Source: Cyclaneusma minus (taxonomy: Eukaryota > Ascomycota > Leotiomycetes > Marthamycetales > Marthamycetaceae). From it: DNA of 64,000 nucleotides. Location of the stretch: the NCBI GenBank assembly GCA_037179335.1, contig JAKZHN010000023.1, forward strand, positions 62,001 to 126,000. The letters run 5' to 3'. Of this stretch, positions 51,389-61,156 are shown piece after piece (the first letter of the stretch is position 1; every line of letters starts with the position of its first letter). The position numbers and the translations under genes were made by a program. The notes beneath the pieces were generated by a model, which saw only the letters and a list, made by a program, of their open reading frames with translations, had not been told where the DNA came from and searched no databases.

Positions 51389-53260
51389 GGTTGTGGTTGT
51401 GAGGAGTGTAGAGTGAGGTGATAGGTAGTGGTCTGGAGAGGATGGGAGACGCAAGGATGATGAGGTTTCTTGGCGAGCTTGAGAGGTGGATGTTGTTGTG
51501 AAGAACACCGAAGACTGGTCTTGTAACGGAGATGAGACTGAGCTGAAGATGGTCAAGAGCTCTAGGAGCTGTGAGCTTTAAGATCACTCGGGACGGGAAT
51601 TTGGTACTCGTCGAGATCAGTTGGTGTTTGGGGACGGCTCAGAAGGTAAGCTTCTTAGTCTTTGGGTGTAAAAAGGTCGTAGTAGTGCTTGATGACGAAC
51701 ATGCACTAGTGGTGAGAGGTGTGTTGTCTCCTTGAACCCGACGATCCCGCGCTTTTATGTGGCCGTCGAAGTGCGAGCTTGGACTTGATGAAGTGGCCGA
51801 GTGGCAAGTGTGAGTTCGTGGTGAAACGTGGACACAAAGACTCGAAACCACTCAAGATCTTTTCTCGCTCTCAAGTTCCCAGAAACTTGTTCGTCGATAG
51901 GGTTGGTGCTTGGTTTCAGATATGTGACAGCGGAAATCTCAAAGCACAGATCCAAACTGAATCAAGAATGATGAATGCTGAATGCTCTGACTTGCCTTGT
52001 GGAAGTTGGTAGTATTTGAAGGTGTGGAAAGAGAAGTGTTAAGTTGAGAGGAAAAGCTCACGATGACGGGGAGAGCAAAAGAAATATCGCAAGCCCGCCA
52101 CCCCCTTTGCACGACCCCGCGGCTTACCCCATCGAAGCTAGACACTTCCATCTCTTGGAGTCTCGTGAGACTCGCATTCGTCAGTCGGTAGTATTTCCCG
52201 CCTCCACTCCATCCACTCAGTCCGGCATCGTTCCATCAGATTCGCCGGCAGCTATACCTGTGCATATTAACGGTCGTACTTTGTCACTTTCCCATACTAC
52301 TTACGCCAATCCCAACCCCGGCCTGCCATCCGAGCACCCCTACCCTGGATCCAAAGCTCCGGGATCGCCTCTCGAAAGGACTTGCTGCATTCGCTGGCAT
52401 ACTCCAGATCCACTGATGCAGATGGACTGCAACGAAACTCCGCAAAAATGTCATTCACACCGCTCCAACGACATCACCAAGCCTCGCAGGAGACGTACCT
52501 AGCCCTATAGGAACTCTCAGGATTGAGAATAGATGGGTCTCTCTTGGTCAGACTAGGAAACGCAAGGGTCCCCCTCGGAGTCGGTCGTTACCCCGGGTCT
52601 TGGATAACATAAGCTTTCCTTCCTTTCTGCCTAAGGGGCAAAGATCCCTTCATGCAGCATTTTGTGGACCACGAACGTCTTCAGCTTCGCTTTTCCTCGG
52701 CGACTCCTGAAAGCATTCTCTCACGGTTCACAAACGACTGTCAACTCACCAATACCTCAGAATCTTACGATAGTTTCCAACTTCCCAAATTTTTCCAACT
52801 TCCGATCTCGCAGAGTTCGCGGCATCGTCATCAGGCAAAAACGCCTTCATCGGGTTCCTGAAAGTTTGCCGTGTGATGTTGGACCACGATGCTTCCGGAT
52901 CGTCGGGTGATCAGAGCTTACCGTCCATATGACGTCGACGCGCAGGGGTTGCCGTGGGGCCACGTTGGGGTGTGGAGTAAGCGCGCGGGACGACGTCATT
53001 GCGATTTGAAAATTCGGCTGGGGAATCGGGGCGCGAGTTGTGGGAATTTCTTTCCTCGAGTTTTGGGAGTGAAGGGATGCGGATATCGTCATTTCTGTGC
53101 TCGGTTACTCTCCTTGTGAGCGAGTGTCGCGAAGAAATGGGTGTAACATGTGTGGAAGCATCGTGAAGCAAAAGTACTCACTGGGGGGGTGGTGGAAGGT
53201 CCCTGGGTTGACAAACTACACAGTAAGGTCGGCAAGTTCTTCTGAAGTCATTCTGATCTT
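51389..53260. other. Gene-poor stretch upstream of the hypothetical gene
   Basis: This holds the promoter and leader of the minus-strand gene ending at 50456, then about 1.5 kb of balanced composition. One plus ORF of 152 codons (52044-52502) is Pro/Ser/His-rich and unrecognised. I see no domain, repeat or RNA gene. Confidence 0.45.
52044..52502 (+). CDS. Possible small ORF, unrecognised
   Basis: 152 codons beginning MRGKAHDDGE and ending KPRRRRT. The composition is Pro-, Ser- and His-rich, with several Cys near the end (CCIRWH, MDCNETPQKC). No signal peptide, membrane segment or known domain. It is the longest ORF in its neighbourhood but could easily be chance. Confidence 0.2.
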   Translation: MRGKAHDDGESKRNIASPPPPLHDPAAYPIEARHFHLLESRETRIRQSVVFPASTPSTQSGIVPSDSPAAIPVHINGRTLSLSHTTYANPNPGLPSEHPYPGSKAPGSPLERTCCIRWHTPDPLMQMDCNETPQKCHSHRSNDITKPRRRRT

Positions 53261-53264
53261 CTGG

Positions 53265-53272
53265 TATAAAAC
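53265..53272 (+). promoter_or_regulatory. Array 2 unit 0, plus TATA box
   Basis: GGTATAAAACC followed by ACTTCTTTTTCTCAG. The ACAGCAG cluster of this unit is inverted: CTGCTGT at 53473-53479 and GACTGTC 20 bp later, about 206 bp downstream. Confidence 0.5.
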
Positions 53273-53699
53273 CAACGCAGGTCACAGAGAACTTCTTTTT
53301 CTCAGTCCTCCATACATACAGCGTAAACCTCACGCCCATGGTGATGGCGAGCCCGCGTCGGTCAGATTCTTACTCCAATTCGTCCTCTCTACCTACTTGA
53401 ACTCTCTGCAGGCCCAAAGTCAAGTCTGGCATTGTCTGACAATCAAGGAGTACCACCCGCCGGAGGTCCTAGCTGCTGTTGCTTGCTTCTCAGACTGTCA
53501 CTTCCTGGCTTATTTATTCCATGCTTCTATCAGAGTCACTCCCCTTTCTATGAGTACTGCCCCAAACACCGGGAAATGGCGGATTCTTCAATTTGAAGAA
53601 GGAAGAACGTTTCCCTGGACCTTTCTTCGGTATCATTGACGTGCGGAAAGGTCTGATCGTGTTCTGGATTTGATTCTCAAAGACTTCGAGATCAAGCAC

Positions 53700-53809
53700 T
53701 ATTTATAGTAGTGAGCAGCAAGTTTCTTCTAAAGCATTTCGAGTCTCTGTCACGAAGCTACTAGCACGTGATCTTTGCTCACTTCTACGCTCCTCGTGGC
53801 TATATAAAG
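53700..53809. promoter_or_regulatory. Array 2 unit 1, divergent TATA pair
   Basis: Minus TATAAATA at 53700-53707, CACGTG at 53765-53770, plus TATATAAAG at 53801-53809. CTTTCTTCAAG follows at 53834-53844. ACAACAG/ACAGCAA motifs at 54019, 54037 and 54057. Confidence 0.65.
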
Positions 53810-54266
53810 CCGTCTACCACTCTTCCAGATTTTCTTTCTTCAAGTTCAGTAACTGGCCCGCAATCTTCTTAAGGATAGATGGATGGTCTTTGTCAGATCG
53901 TGAAGCACCACATAATCCACATTCTTAACAGGTCTTCAGGCTTCCGGCAACTCCAGGTCAAGATTCTTGAATACGGTCGGAAGATGGTTATTTGAAACGA
54001 GTTTTGGGGATGTGGTTGACAACAGAAAATAGCTGCGACAGCAACATTTCCTCGTAACAGCAACTGTTGATTTCAAAGAGACGTCTCCGCTCTTTCAGAA
54101 ACACCGCCTTAGTATCCCCCTTGGCTAAACAGGCCGAGAGCTAGCCATCGTGGCAAATTGCGAAATCAAGGCTGTCCGGCGCACTCGAAGGATCAAGTCA
54201 GTGGACTTGGCTCGGGAGAATTGAGTAGAGGAGCGGGATTGTTTGATACAAGCCCACGATCCTCCC

Positions 54267-54417
54267 CCTTTATATACCTGTTTCCTTCCCGTATGATTCA
54301 CAACACCACGGCCGATGCGAGGGAGCTCGCTACCTTAGCGACTGGCAAAGTCACGTGCTCCGAATTCAGGCTTTAAGCTGAGCTGTGAGTCTACGTTGAG
54401 TTGTGGGGTATAAAAAG
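54267..54417. promoter_or_regulatory. Array 2 unit 2, divergent TATA pair
   Basis: Minus TATATAAAGG at 54267-54276 (could also be read on the plus strand as TATATACC), CACGTG at 54352-54357, plus TATAAAAAG at 54409-54417. CTTTTCCTTCCAAG follows. ACAGCAG at 54627 and 54646, exactly 19 bp apart. Confidence 0.6.
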
Positions 54418-54905
54418 ACCCTGCTCCCCTCCACCAAGCTTTTCCTTCCAAGGATAAGTCGCACATGATCTTACCCCTATGGAGTCCAACCATGTAAATA
54501 CAAGCCTGCAGGCTGTGAAATCCATCACGGGACGTTTCAAGCACTCAGATATAAGCGACAAAGATTGGTGGGTAGGTAGGTTGATATCCACTCAAGTCTT
54601 CGACGCAGCAAACCATGCGGTAAGCGACAGCAGCATGGGCGAGTGACAGCAGCTTTCATCATTGGTGGTAACCACACACCAACTCCAGAGAAGTGGAACT
54701 TGAAGTGTACTACCACATGACACTTAGTTCTTTGACCACCCATTTGGTTGCGAACTTGGATCTGTAATCGAGGAGGTTGACCAGTGGGAATTCGAACCAG
54801 TTCAGAGAGGCTGACACTTTTGTTTTTTCTTTGGGCCAATCCCGAATACTGTCAAGTCGAGCTGGATCCATGGCCATATCTACAAATTGGCGTGAAATGG
54901 CGAAG

Positions 54906-55064
54906 CTTATATACCCGTTGCCTGTCACGGTTCTTGCATCCTCACGTGACCATTCTCTTAGTATTTCTAGCATCCGATATCGGGGTTACCCGGCCTTTAG
55001 TCGAGTGTCGGGCGCCGAAGAGTCACGTGTGAAAGTTATTTAGCCCTGTGAATTACTATATAAG
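54906..55064. promoter_or_regulatory. Array 2 unit 3, divergent TATA pair
   Basis: Minus TATATAAG at 54906-54913, two CACGTG sites (54943-54948 and 55024-55029), one near each box, and plus TATATAAG at 55057-55064. TTTCTTCTTCAAG follows at 55087-55099. AACAGCAG at 55301. Confidence 0.7.
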
Positions 55065-55535
55065 CCACTGGTGTCCCCGCACTAAGTTTCTTCTTCAAGA
55101 CTTTAACCTACCCTGCGGTTCCTTTAGCCTTATTGTCAACCAGACGCTCGTCAGTTCCTGGACTTGTCGGGTAGTAGGCCAGTCTCCTAGTTTGATGCAG
55201 CGTCCGAAGTCTTGACTCTTGAGTACAGGGCGGACTTGAAGTTGATTGAACTAGAGGATAAGATGAGGTTCAGACCGTAAGAAGAGATATCCAAAAAAGC
55301 AACAGCAGCTTGGCAATCTGGGGTAGCAGTCCACTGCTGATATCAGGTTTCTGTCAAACTTGTTGTGCAGCTTGTGCTGCATTATGTAGTGGAAAATGAA
55401 GAGTTTAGGTGAATATGGGACCAGTGATTGTGACCCTACTCCTAAGCTGATTTCTGTGCGCAGCAACCTTCCACGGGGGCTAGCGGACATGTTGGCGTTG
55501 TACTCTTTTGAGATCTAAATCCACTCCATCTAGGA

Positions 55536-55684
55536 CTTTAAATACCCCTGACGATCTAGTCATGCACGTGACTAGAGAAGTTCAGATCCAAAGCATACAC
55601 ACTATAATGACTCAGCAAAATTCTGATCTTCTGTCGTCTGGTATGAAATGACACATACTCACGTGCTGGCGGTAGCTATATAAA
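55536..55684. promoter_or_regulatory. Array 2 unit 4, divergent TATA pair
   Basis: Minus TATTTAAAG at 55536-55544, CACGTG at 55565-55570 and 55660-55665, plus TATATAAAC at 55677-55685. ACAGCAG motifs lie at about 55900-55926. Confidence 0.65.
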
Positions 55685-56120
55685 CCCCCTGACCACGCCG
55701 TCAGTGTTTTTCTTGCAGCCACGAAACACGGAACTGGGCGCCCTTACCCGGGAATCCGATCCAGGACCAGGTCTTCGAAGAACCGAGAACTCTTTCTCGT
55801 CGACGAGACTCTCAAGCACAGCAACAAATACTAGAGTCTCCAACAGCACAAAATAGCAAGACAGACCGTGTGTCGACATTTGGCTCAACTATGTGGTGAC
55901 AGCAGCATTTCCAACCAACAGCAGATGGCTCACGACCAAGTTTGGATCTGAACCAAGGCGTCGACGTTCCACGAGCACCAAAATCGCTGTAGAAAAGTCG
56001 AGTGTCGACTTAGTCTTGTTGCAAATCCTGGAAGGCAGAATTTCTCAATCAGTCAGGGGTAACGGCCAGTTCCCGCTGAAGCCGCTCTTGAATTCGAACA
56101 GCAGTAAGCTCGCAGGCCTC

Positions 56121-56275
56121 ATATATCTGTCTGACAGAGGATTGCTAACACCTGATGTTATTCACAGATCAAGTGAATATTCTAGCCCGTCGATACTAAA
56201 GCGGAAGGGAAGTGCGATGTCAGGTGACTTTGGGGCGCTTTCTGGATGTTTCTGCGTGTGGGAGTGCTATAAAAG
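56121..56275. promoter_or_regulatory. Array 2 unit 5, plus TATA strong, minus weak
   Basis: Plus CTATAAAAG (box 56268-56275) followed by TTCTTCTTTCAAG at 56300-56312. The minus partner at 56121 is only ATATAT. CAGGTGAC near 56221 may be a decayed CACGTGAC. ACAGCAG at 56475. Confidence 0.55.
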
Positions 56276-56700
56276 ACCTCGTTACTCAGCTTCACGGTAT
56301 TCTTCTTTCAAGACAAAGAACTCGAAGGTCTCCCGAAAAATTTCACAGAATAAAATCCAAGGACTTCCTTATGGCATCGCGAGATCGCGCTTTGGGTAGA
56401 TTCGAGCACGGGCCCTGGGAGCCTTTCGCGATTGGTCAGCTTTCAACCAAGTGGCCTCAGTGGCGATAATTGCGACAGCAGCAATGTTGAATGACAATTG
56501 CTAGTGTCATTGGTGCTTAGACTGCATGCAGCATGGAAATTTTGTCTCAGCAGGTTGTGCGAATTGGTGTGAGGGTGGACTGGCTTTCAAGCATCTCGAG
56601 AGACCTGATTTCCAGGTCATCGCATTTCAAGCACTGCATCGCAGTTTACCCTCCTTTCACGCAATCGATCTGTAGAGATCGTTGTTTGGCTCCCCAGGGG

Positions 56701-56864
56701 TTTTAATAGCTCTCGGCTCAGGCCCTTCACGTAAGCTGCGATCGAGCCCTGACGACGAACGCTGATGATTCACACATTTGGGCAAGCAATCAGCTGACCA
56801 GCATGGCCATTGTAAGTTTGTGGATGTTTAGCGGAAATCATCTGTACAAGGATTCCTATAAAAT
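56701..56864. promoter_or_regulatory. Array 2 unit 6, divergent TATA pair
   Basis: Minus TATTAAAA at 56701-56708, CACGTA at 56728-56733 (one transition from CACGTG), plus TATAAAAT at 56857-56864, then TGTCTTCTTCC. The longest ACAGCAG cluster follows at 57075-57157. Confidence 0.55.
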
Positions 56865-57074
56865 GCCGCCTCCTGGCTTGAGAACTTGTCTTCTTCCATG
56901 GATACCTGTAAGTACCTAGGTAGTAATCCGGTCACCATGGGGCCTTGCAAGGACGATTCACCTACAGAAAATGAGTTCCTCAACAACTGCTGCTATAGAG
57001 CTGAAAGTCCATTGGGGTTTTCAGTCAAGTCTTTGGGTCTACAATAAGCAAACTACTCCCCAACAGAAATGGCA

Positions 57075-57157
57075 ACAGCAGATAAAGTTGGCAACAGCAG
57101 AATTGACCAATGACAGCAGGATAGGTCAACGACAGAAGATCTCCTCGGCAACAGCAG
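57075..57157 (+). repeat. ACAGCAG cluster with exact 19-bp spacing
   Basis: ACAGCAG or ACAGAAG begins at 57075, 57094, 57113, 57132 and 57151, five copies each 19 bp apart, with unrelated sequence between. This is the clearest example of the central motif of array 2. Confidence 0.85.
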
Positions 57158-57359
57158 AGTTTATCATCGACAGTTTGAATCCATGAACAGGCTCTACGAA
57201 ATGGCTGCTTACAACCTGAGGTGAGCGTGGGTGCGCGTGAATCTGAGCGTCTGCTTTCCGAGACGTGTATCAGGGAGGTCGAGATCCATGTAAGTCGAGT
57301 GGGGCCCTGGGTGACAACCACTATTTGGTCTTGCAACTGTGTAGCAGTCGATGTGCAAG

Positions 57360-57471
57360 CTTTTATAGATCCTAGGGCAGTAAAGTTTTAGACCTCAACT
57401 TCAAGTTGCGCTAGTAAGTCATGTGGTTCAGAGAATAGCCGCAGAGAGTTGTATGTAGTTTAATATAAAAA
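57360..57471. promoter_or_regulatory. Array 2 unit 7, divergent TATA pair
   Basis: Minus CTATAAAAG (box 57360-57367), CATGTG at 57420-57425 (one transition from CACGTG), plus TATAAAAA at 57464-57471. ACAGAAG at 57709 and GCAGCAG at 57747, two 19-bp steps apart. Confidence 0.6.
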
Positions 57472-57916
57472 ACCTCGTCCCTACCCTGTCGCTTTATCCT
57501 TCAGAAATCAATACAGCCCTAAAGACCGCGAACAGGACAATACAAAAAGGAAGCACCTAGGTACCCGTCAAATTGTCACGAAGTTGTGGCGGTTTGCTAC
57601 AGGGCAATGGGAATCCATACATCCATATTTGTATCTTAGATTTCTAGCTGGCTTAGCTAAGACGACAGTGAAAGTAGTATTGATGAATGAGAGCACCAGT
57701 AGTGGCCGACAGAAGCAGTCATGAGCAGCAGTAGCATCAATGAGTGGCAGCAGCTTTTCAGTTACAAGGAAGTCTGGCATCATAATGCAAGATGCAAACT
57801 CCGTGATTCTTGAGAAGCTTTCAGTATATGGCGGTCTGGCTGCCGGCATGTACTCAACATCCGACATGTACTTGTTCATTGTGAGACTTGCTGGTATCCG
57901 ATCCAAAACGTGAATG

Positions 57917-58067
57917 TTTTTATAGATCTGCAAGTGATTGTTGCCTCGATCCGCTGAGTGCGCTAGAATGTCACGTGAGTAACAACGACCGATTACCACT
58001 TGGCCGGCACTGAAACTTGGCTTCAACTCGTCCGCTGACTTTCTGTGCCCGCTTTCCCCTATAAAAG
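57917..58067. promoter_or_regulatory. Array 2 unit 8, divergent TATA pair
   Basis: Minus CTATAAAAAC (57917-57924), TCACGTGAG (core 57972-57977), plus CTATAAAAG (box 58060-58067), then TTCTCTTTTCAGG. Motifs ACGGCAG 58242, ACAGACG 58254, ACAGAAG 58281. Confidence 0.65.
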
Positions 58068-58498
58068 CTGCCGCTGTGGCCCCCTGATGTTCTCTTTTCA
58101 GGGATTATTCACGAAACGCCGAGATACCACGCCAGTTGGGCAGCGGTTGGTGTAGCAAGCCCGGCTAGTGCCACAATTATGTAGAGGATCGTCTGCTAGA
58201 GATGGAGCGAAACATACCAAAAAATTCTCAAGACTAAAGTGACGGCAGTACCGACAGACGCAAGTGAACATCAGGTAGCGACAGAAGTCAGCACAGCAAC
58301 TGGCAAAGTGTACTTTGCGATCTTTCAAATCGGCCTCTGGAGCCCAAAGTCAGCGGGACTCGTAGCGTAAGAATACATTTCGAATTACATATGTCAAAGT
58401 GGAAAGAATAAACCCCGCAGATTGCTAGTTCATTACTAGTCTATCAGCTGCTGTTCTGTCTTTGCGAACTTGCGGTACACAGTTTAATGAGGCGTGGG

Positions 58499-58646
58499 CT
58501 CTTATACTAGTTGTTCAACGCTTCCGTCACCTGCCAGCTGCCATTCTCTAGGTGGCTTGGAGGAAATCGCCGTTATCGTGAATAACCTAATGTTGTTCAC
58601 ACGACCTGCAGTCTTCAGAGATTGTCTCAAACCACAGGTATATAAG
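58499..58646. promoter_or_regulatory. Array 2 unit 9, divergent TATA pair
   Basis: Minus TATAAGAG at 58499-58506, plus TATATAAG at 58639-58646. No CACGTG remains; CACCTG near 58528 may be a relic. ACAGCAG at 58861 and ACAGTAT at 58880, 19 bp apart. Confidence 0.55.
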
Positions 58647-59088
58647 CCTCATCATCTTCTTTTGACTCTTTTTGGTCAGGCAGGGACTACTACCAATCAC
58701 AATTCACCATGACGGAATTAGTGTGGACGCTGTGGTTACACCTGGATGAAGTCATGGGGATCAAACACGACTGAGGACTTTAGAGTGAGGTTTCGACTGC
58801 ACTCATACTCTCACATCCTTTTTTGCTTTTCTGGAATGGCGGTGTGAGGTTAGAGAATCGACAGCAGCAGTTAGTGACGACAGTATGCGCTACAAAGGGT
58901 AGCGGCAGCGTGCTTGTCCCATCAGTCCCACGATTTTAGCGCTCCTGTACGTCACTTGCACTTTTTTGAAAGCCTAGGGGCACTGACGACCACAGATTAG
59001 GAATCTCTGTATCTGAAGCTGGAACATACATCTCTCGACAGTACCATTGTCCGTATATCGATTCGAAATTTGATAGAACAAGCTGCTG

Positions 59089-59391
59089 GTTTTATACCTC
59101 GCTACTCAACTTTTCTGCGCGGTCTCAACTACGTCGGTTGTACGAAAACACTTGGAGGATAACATCCGTTATTGTTGAAGCCTCAGGCTACCGCACTAGT
59201 CCCTGCGCTAAGCGACCATCTCTCACTGCTATATCAGCATTTCTTAGCTAGACCTTTCCAATGCAAGCACCTACGTCTCTTCAACAGTTATCGCAGTTGC
59301 ATGCTAAATTGCTCAAGGATTCTGAGCTTCCTAGTGAGGTTTAACGTCTCCGACCTCGCAAGCCTGATGGCCAACTCTTTGGCTATAAAAG
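59089..59391. promoter_or_regulatory. Array 2 unit 10, widened TATA pair
   Basis: Minus TATAAAAC at 59089-59096 and plus CTATAAAAG (box 59384-59391) are 288 bp apart instead of about 140, which accounts for the long 745-bp spacing. TTTTTCTTCCAA follows. The ACAGCAG motifs at 59587-59625 are poor. Confidence 0.5.
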
Positions 59392-59816
59392 ACTCGTCTT
59401 ACCACTTCACAGCCTTTTTCTTCCAATCTCCAGTTTGTGGGTTGAACCGTGCATTGGACTGAGACGTGTTCTGATTGCATCTTCCTGCTAGTCAACATAC
59501 TGATTCTTGATATGACAATGCGTCTTGGACCGTATCTCCTAGAACACGCAGGCATGATCTTCCTGTGAACCTTGGAGGCATCAAGAGTGACAATGGCAAC
59601 AGACGGTAGCAAGAACAACGAACAATGATAGCTAAGATCGCCGATCGTGCTGAAAAATTCCTGGACATTAGATTCTAGAGTGAGGCTCATCTATCCGGGA
59701 CAAAGGTGTGTCTATAGCGCGAGTTGAGACTCCAAGAAACAAGAAAGACCAGGCGGACCATCGCACCAGGTTTGAGTACTTTTTGTTTGACCTCTTTCAA
59801 GCTGGACGGTTGCGAA

Positions 59817-59981
59817 CTTTTATACTCGAGTTCATGTGTCCTGCCTCCCACGTGTGACGTGGGCTGAAGTTGCGATACAGCAAGGTAGAAGTCACCACTC
59901 AGTACTACTCGTCGATGGATTTGGAAACCCCCAAGCTCGCAGTCTCAGAATCCTTGGCATCCACTTCATTTTCTATAAAAG
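59817..59981. promoter_or_regulatory. Array 2 unit 11, divergent TATA pair
   Basis: Minus TATAAAAG at 59817-59824, CACGTG at 59849-59854 followed by TGACGTGGGC, plus CTATAAAAG (box 59974-59981). TTCTTCTTTCAAG follows at 60005-60017. Motifs ACAACAG 60198, ACAGCAA 60217, ACATCAG 60237. Confidence 0.65.
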
Positions 59982-60513
59982 AGCCTCCTCGTCACCTTCA
60001 CAGGTTCTTCTTTCAAGCTTGTTTATGTCGGAAGACAACCGTGCATGTATTCCTCGGCATTGACAATCAAATTATCCAACGTGTTGCATCTCTTCACTCT
60101 TAGATATCGATACCCAGACTAATCAAAATTGCAGCTTGGGGATTATCACTGCTGGCGAGACAGTGAGCGGAACAATGAGATTCGCGAAAGAACAGCGACA
60201 ACAGTGCGAGAGTACGACAGCAAACAGTGCTTAGCAACATCAGTCAACGCCGCGGGACCGGATGGACGCTACAGAGTGGGACGTTGGTGTTTTCGAGGTA
60301 ACTAGGATTCTCTCTAATAACTTGAATCAATTTGTCCAATTATTTTCTCCAAAGCAATTCATCAAATGTAATTCAAAAGTTCAAATTTCAGGGCTGTCTC
60401 GAACGGCCGTGGGGGACATTACACCAAAAATGCGGTCAAATGGGCTCGATGGAGATCGTTGATCGCTTGTATGGATTCTGTTCTTGACTTTATCTAACTC
60501 AAGGGGACAGGTG

Positions 60514-60581
60514 CTTTTATAGGTACCTCAAAGAGCAAGGCGCAGCGCTCAATGACCATACTTTAACCGCAAGGCCACGTG
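60514..60581 (-). promoter_or_regulatory. Array 2 unit 12, minus half only
   Basis: Minus CTATAAAAG (box 60514-60521) with CACGTG at 60576-60581. No plus partner is found before composition changes at about 60790, so the array ends here. Confidence 0.6.
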
Positions 60582-60699
60582 CCTGCTAACGCTTACATGG
60601 AAGAACCGAAATTGAGTCGTCTCTAGGGCTCCTCGATCAATCTCAAACTATCGAGAGTCGTTTTCCTACCTTAGCGAGGCGAGGCTATTCTGAAAAACC

Positions 60700-60790
60700 G
60701 TCGTACGACCGCGCTGCGACGGTCGCAAAAGCTACGGCCGTCTGTCACCCGTCGCACAACGGTCGCCAAAAATAGCTTGGTCGCTAAAAA
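60700..60790. repeat. Palindromes at the right edge of the gene island
   Basis: GTCGTACGAC (60700-60709) is a perfect 10-bp palindrome. GCGACGGTCGC (60716-60726) is an interrupted palindrome, and ACGGTCGCC followed by AAAAATAGCT (60759-60777) partly repeats ACGGTCGC followed by AAAAGCTA (60719-60733). This could be an end of a DNA transposon; no partner end was found. Confidence 0.45.
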
Positions 60791-61010
60791 AAAAGCAAAA
60801 AACTGTAAAAATCCATTAGCCCTTTCTAGGAATTAAACTTGGAGGTTTTTAATTTTTGGACCTTGGTTTACTACTCAATTATTAAATTATTATTATAAAA
60901 TTATTACAAAATTCATTACTATTGGACTATTTTAATTATTTAATTATTTAATTATTTATTTTAAATAATAATATAAAAGCTATTTACTAGCAGCTATCAG
61001 CTATAAATTA
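60790..61010. other. AT-rich stretch, nothing identifiable
   Basis: Begins with a run of A and continues with TTATTAAATTATTA-like simple sequence. No gene. Confidence 0.5.
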
Positions 61011-61156
61011 CATAGCTTTAAATTTGCAGCCAATAGCTACCATGCAAACAAGCAAGCAAGCATACTATAGCTGGCAGCTGGCATTTAGCAGCTATACATA
61101 GCTTCAAATTTGCAGCCAATAGCTGTGCAAGCGGGCAAGCAAGCAAGCATGCTATA
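61011..61156. repeat. 86-bp tandem repeat, about 1.7 copies
   Basis: CATAGCTTTAAATTTGCAGC at 61011 recurs as CATAGCTTCAAATTTGCAGC at 61097. Both copies continue with CAATAGCT and later GCAAGCAAGCAAGCAT. The second copy stops where the LTR-like sequence starts. Confidence 0.8.

Larger units (their letters stand above)
53265..60600. repeat. Array 2: about 600-bp units with divergent TATA promoters
   Basis: Plus-strand TATA boxes begin at 53265, 53801, 54409, 55057, 55677, 56268, 56857, 57464, 58060, 58639, 59384 and 59974; spacings are 536, 608, 648, 620, 591, 589, 607, 596, 579, 745 and 590. Minus-strand boxes lie mostly 90-170 bp to the left of each: 53700, 54267, 54906, 55536, 56121, 56701, 57360, 57917, 58499, 59089, 59817, plus a lone one at 60514. 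CACGTG lies between the two boxes in most pairs. About 30-40 bp after the better plus boxes comes CTTCTTTCAAG, start-site-like. Clusters of ACAGCAG-type motifs lie about 210 bp downstream of each plus box and 200-270 bp downstream of the next minus box. Units are diverged but related in sequence near the promoter. I find no shared ORF. Confidence 0.75.

Noticed and set aside
51389..51556. Longer N-terminus of the Arg/Ser-rich protein
   Set aside because: The apparent start is a TTG codon; the first ATG is at 51388 in a good context.
57075..57157. CRISPR array
   Set aside because: The repeat is only 7-9 bp at 19-bp spacing and the genome is eukaryotic.
53265..60600. Array 2 as a cluster of small protein genes
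   Set aside because: ORFs after the TATA boxes differ in frame, length and sequence from unit to unit; none has a shared signal peptide or motif.
53265..60600. Array 2 as a centromere because TCACGTGA resembles yeast CDEI
   Set aside because: CACGTG is a common factor site; point centromeres of that kind are confined to budding yeasts and no CDEIII-like element is seen.
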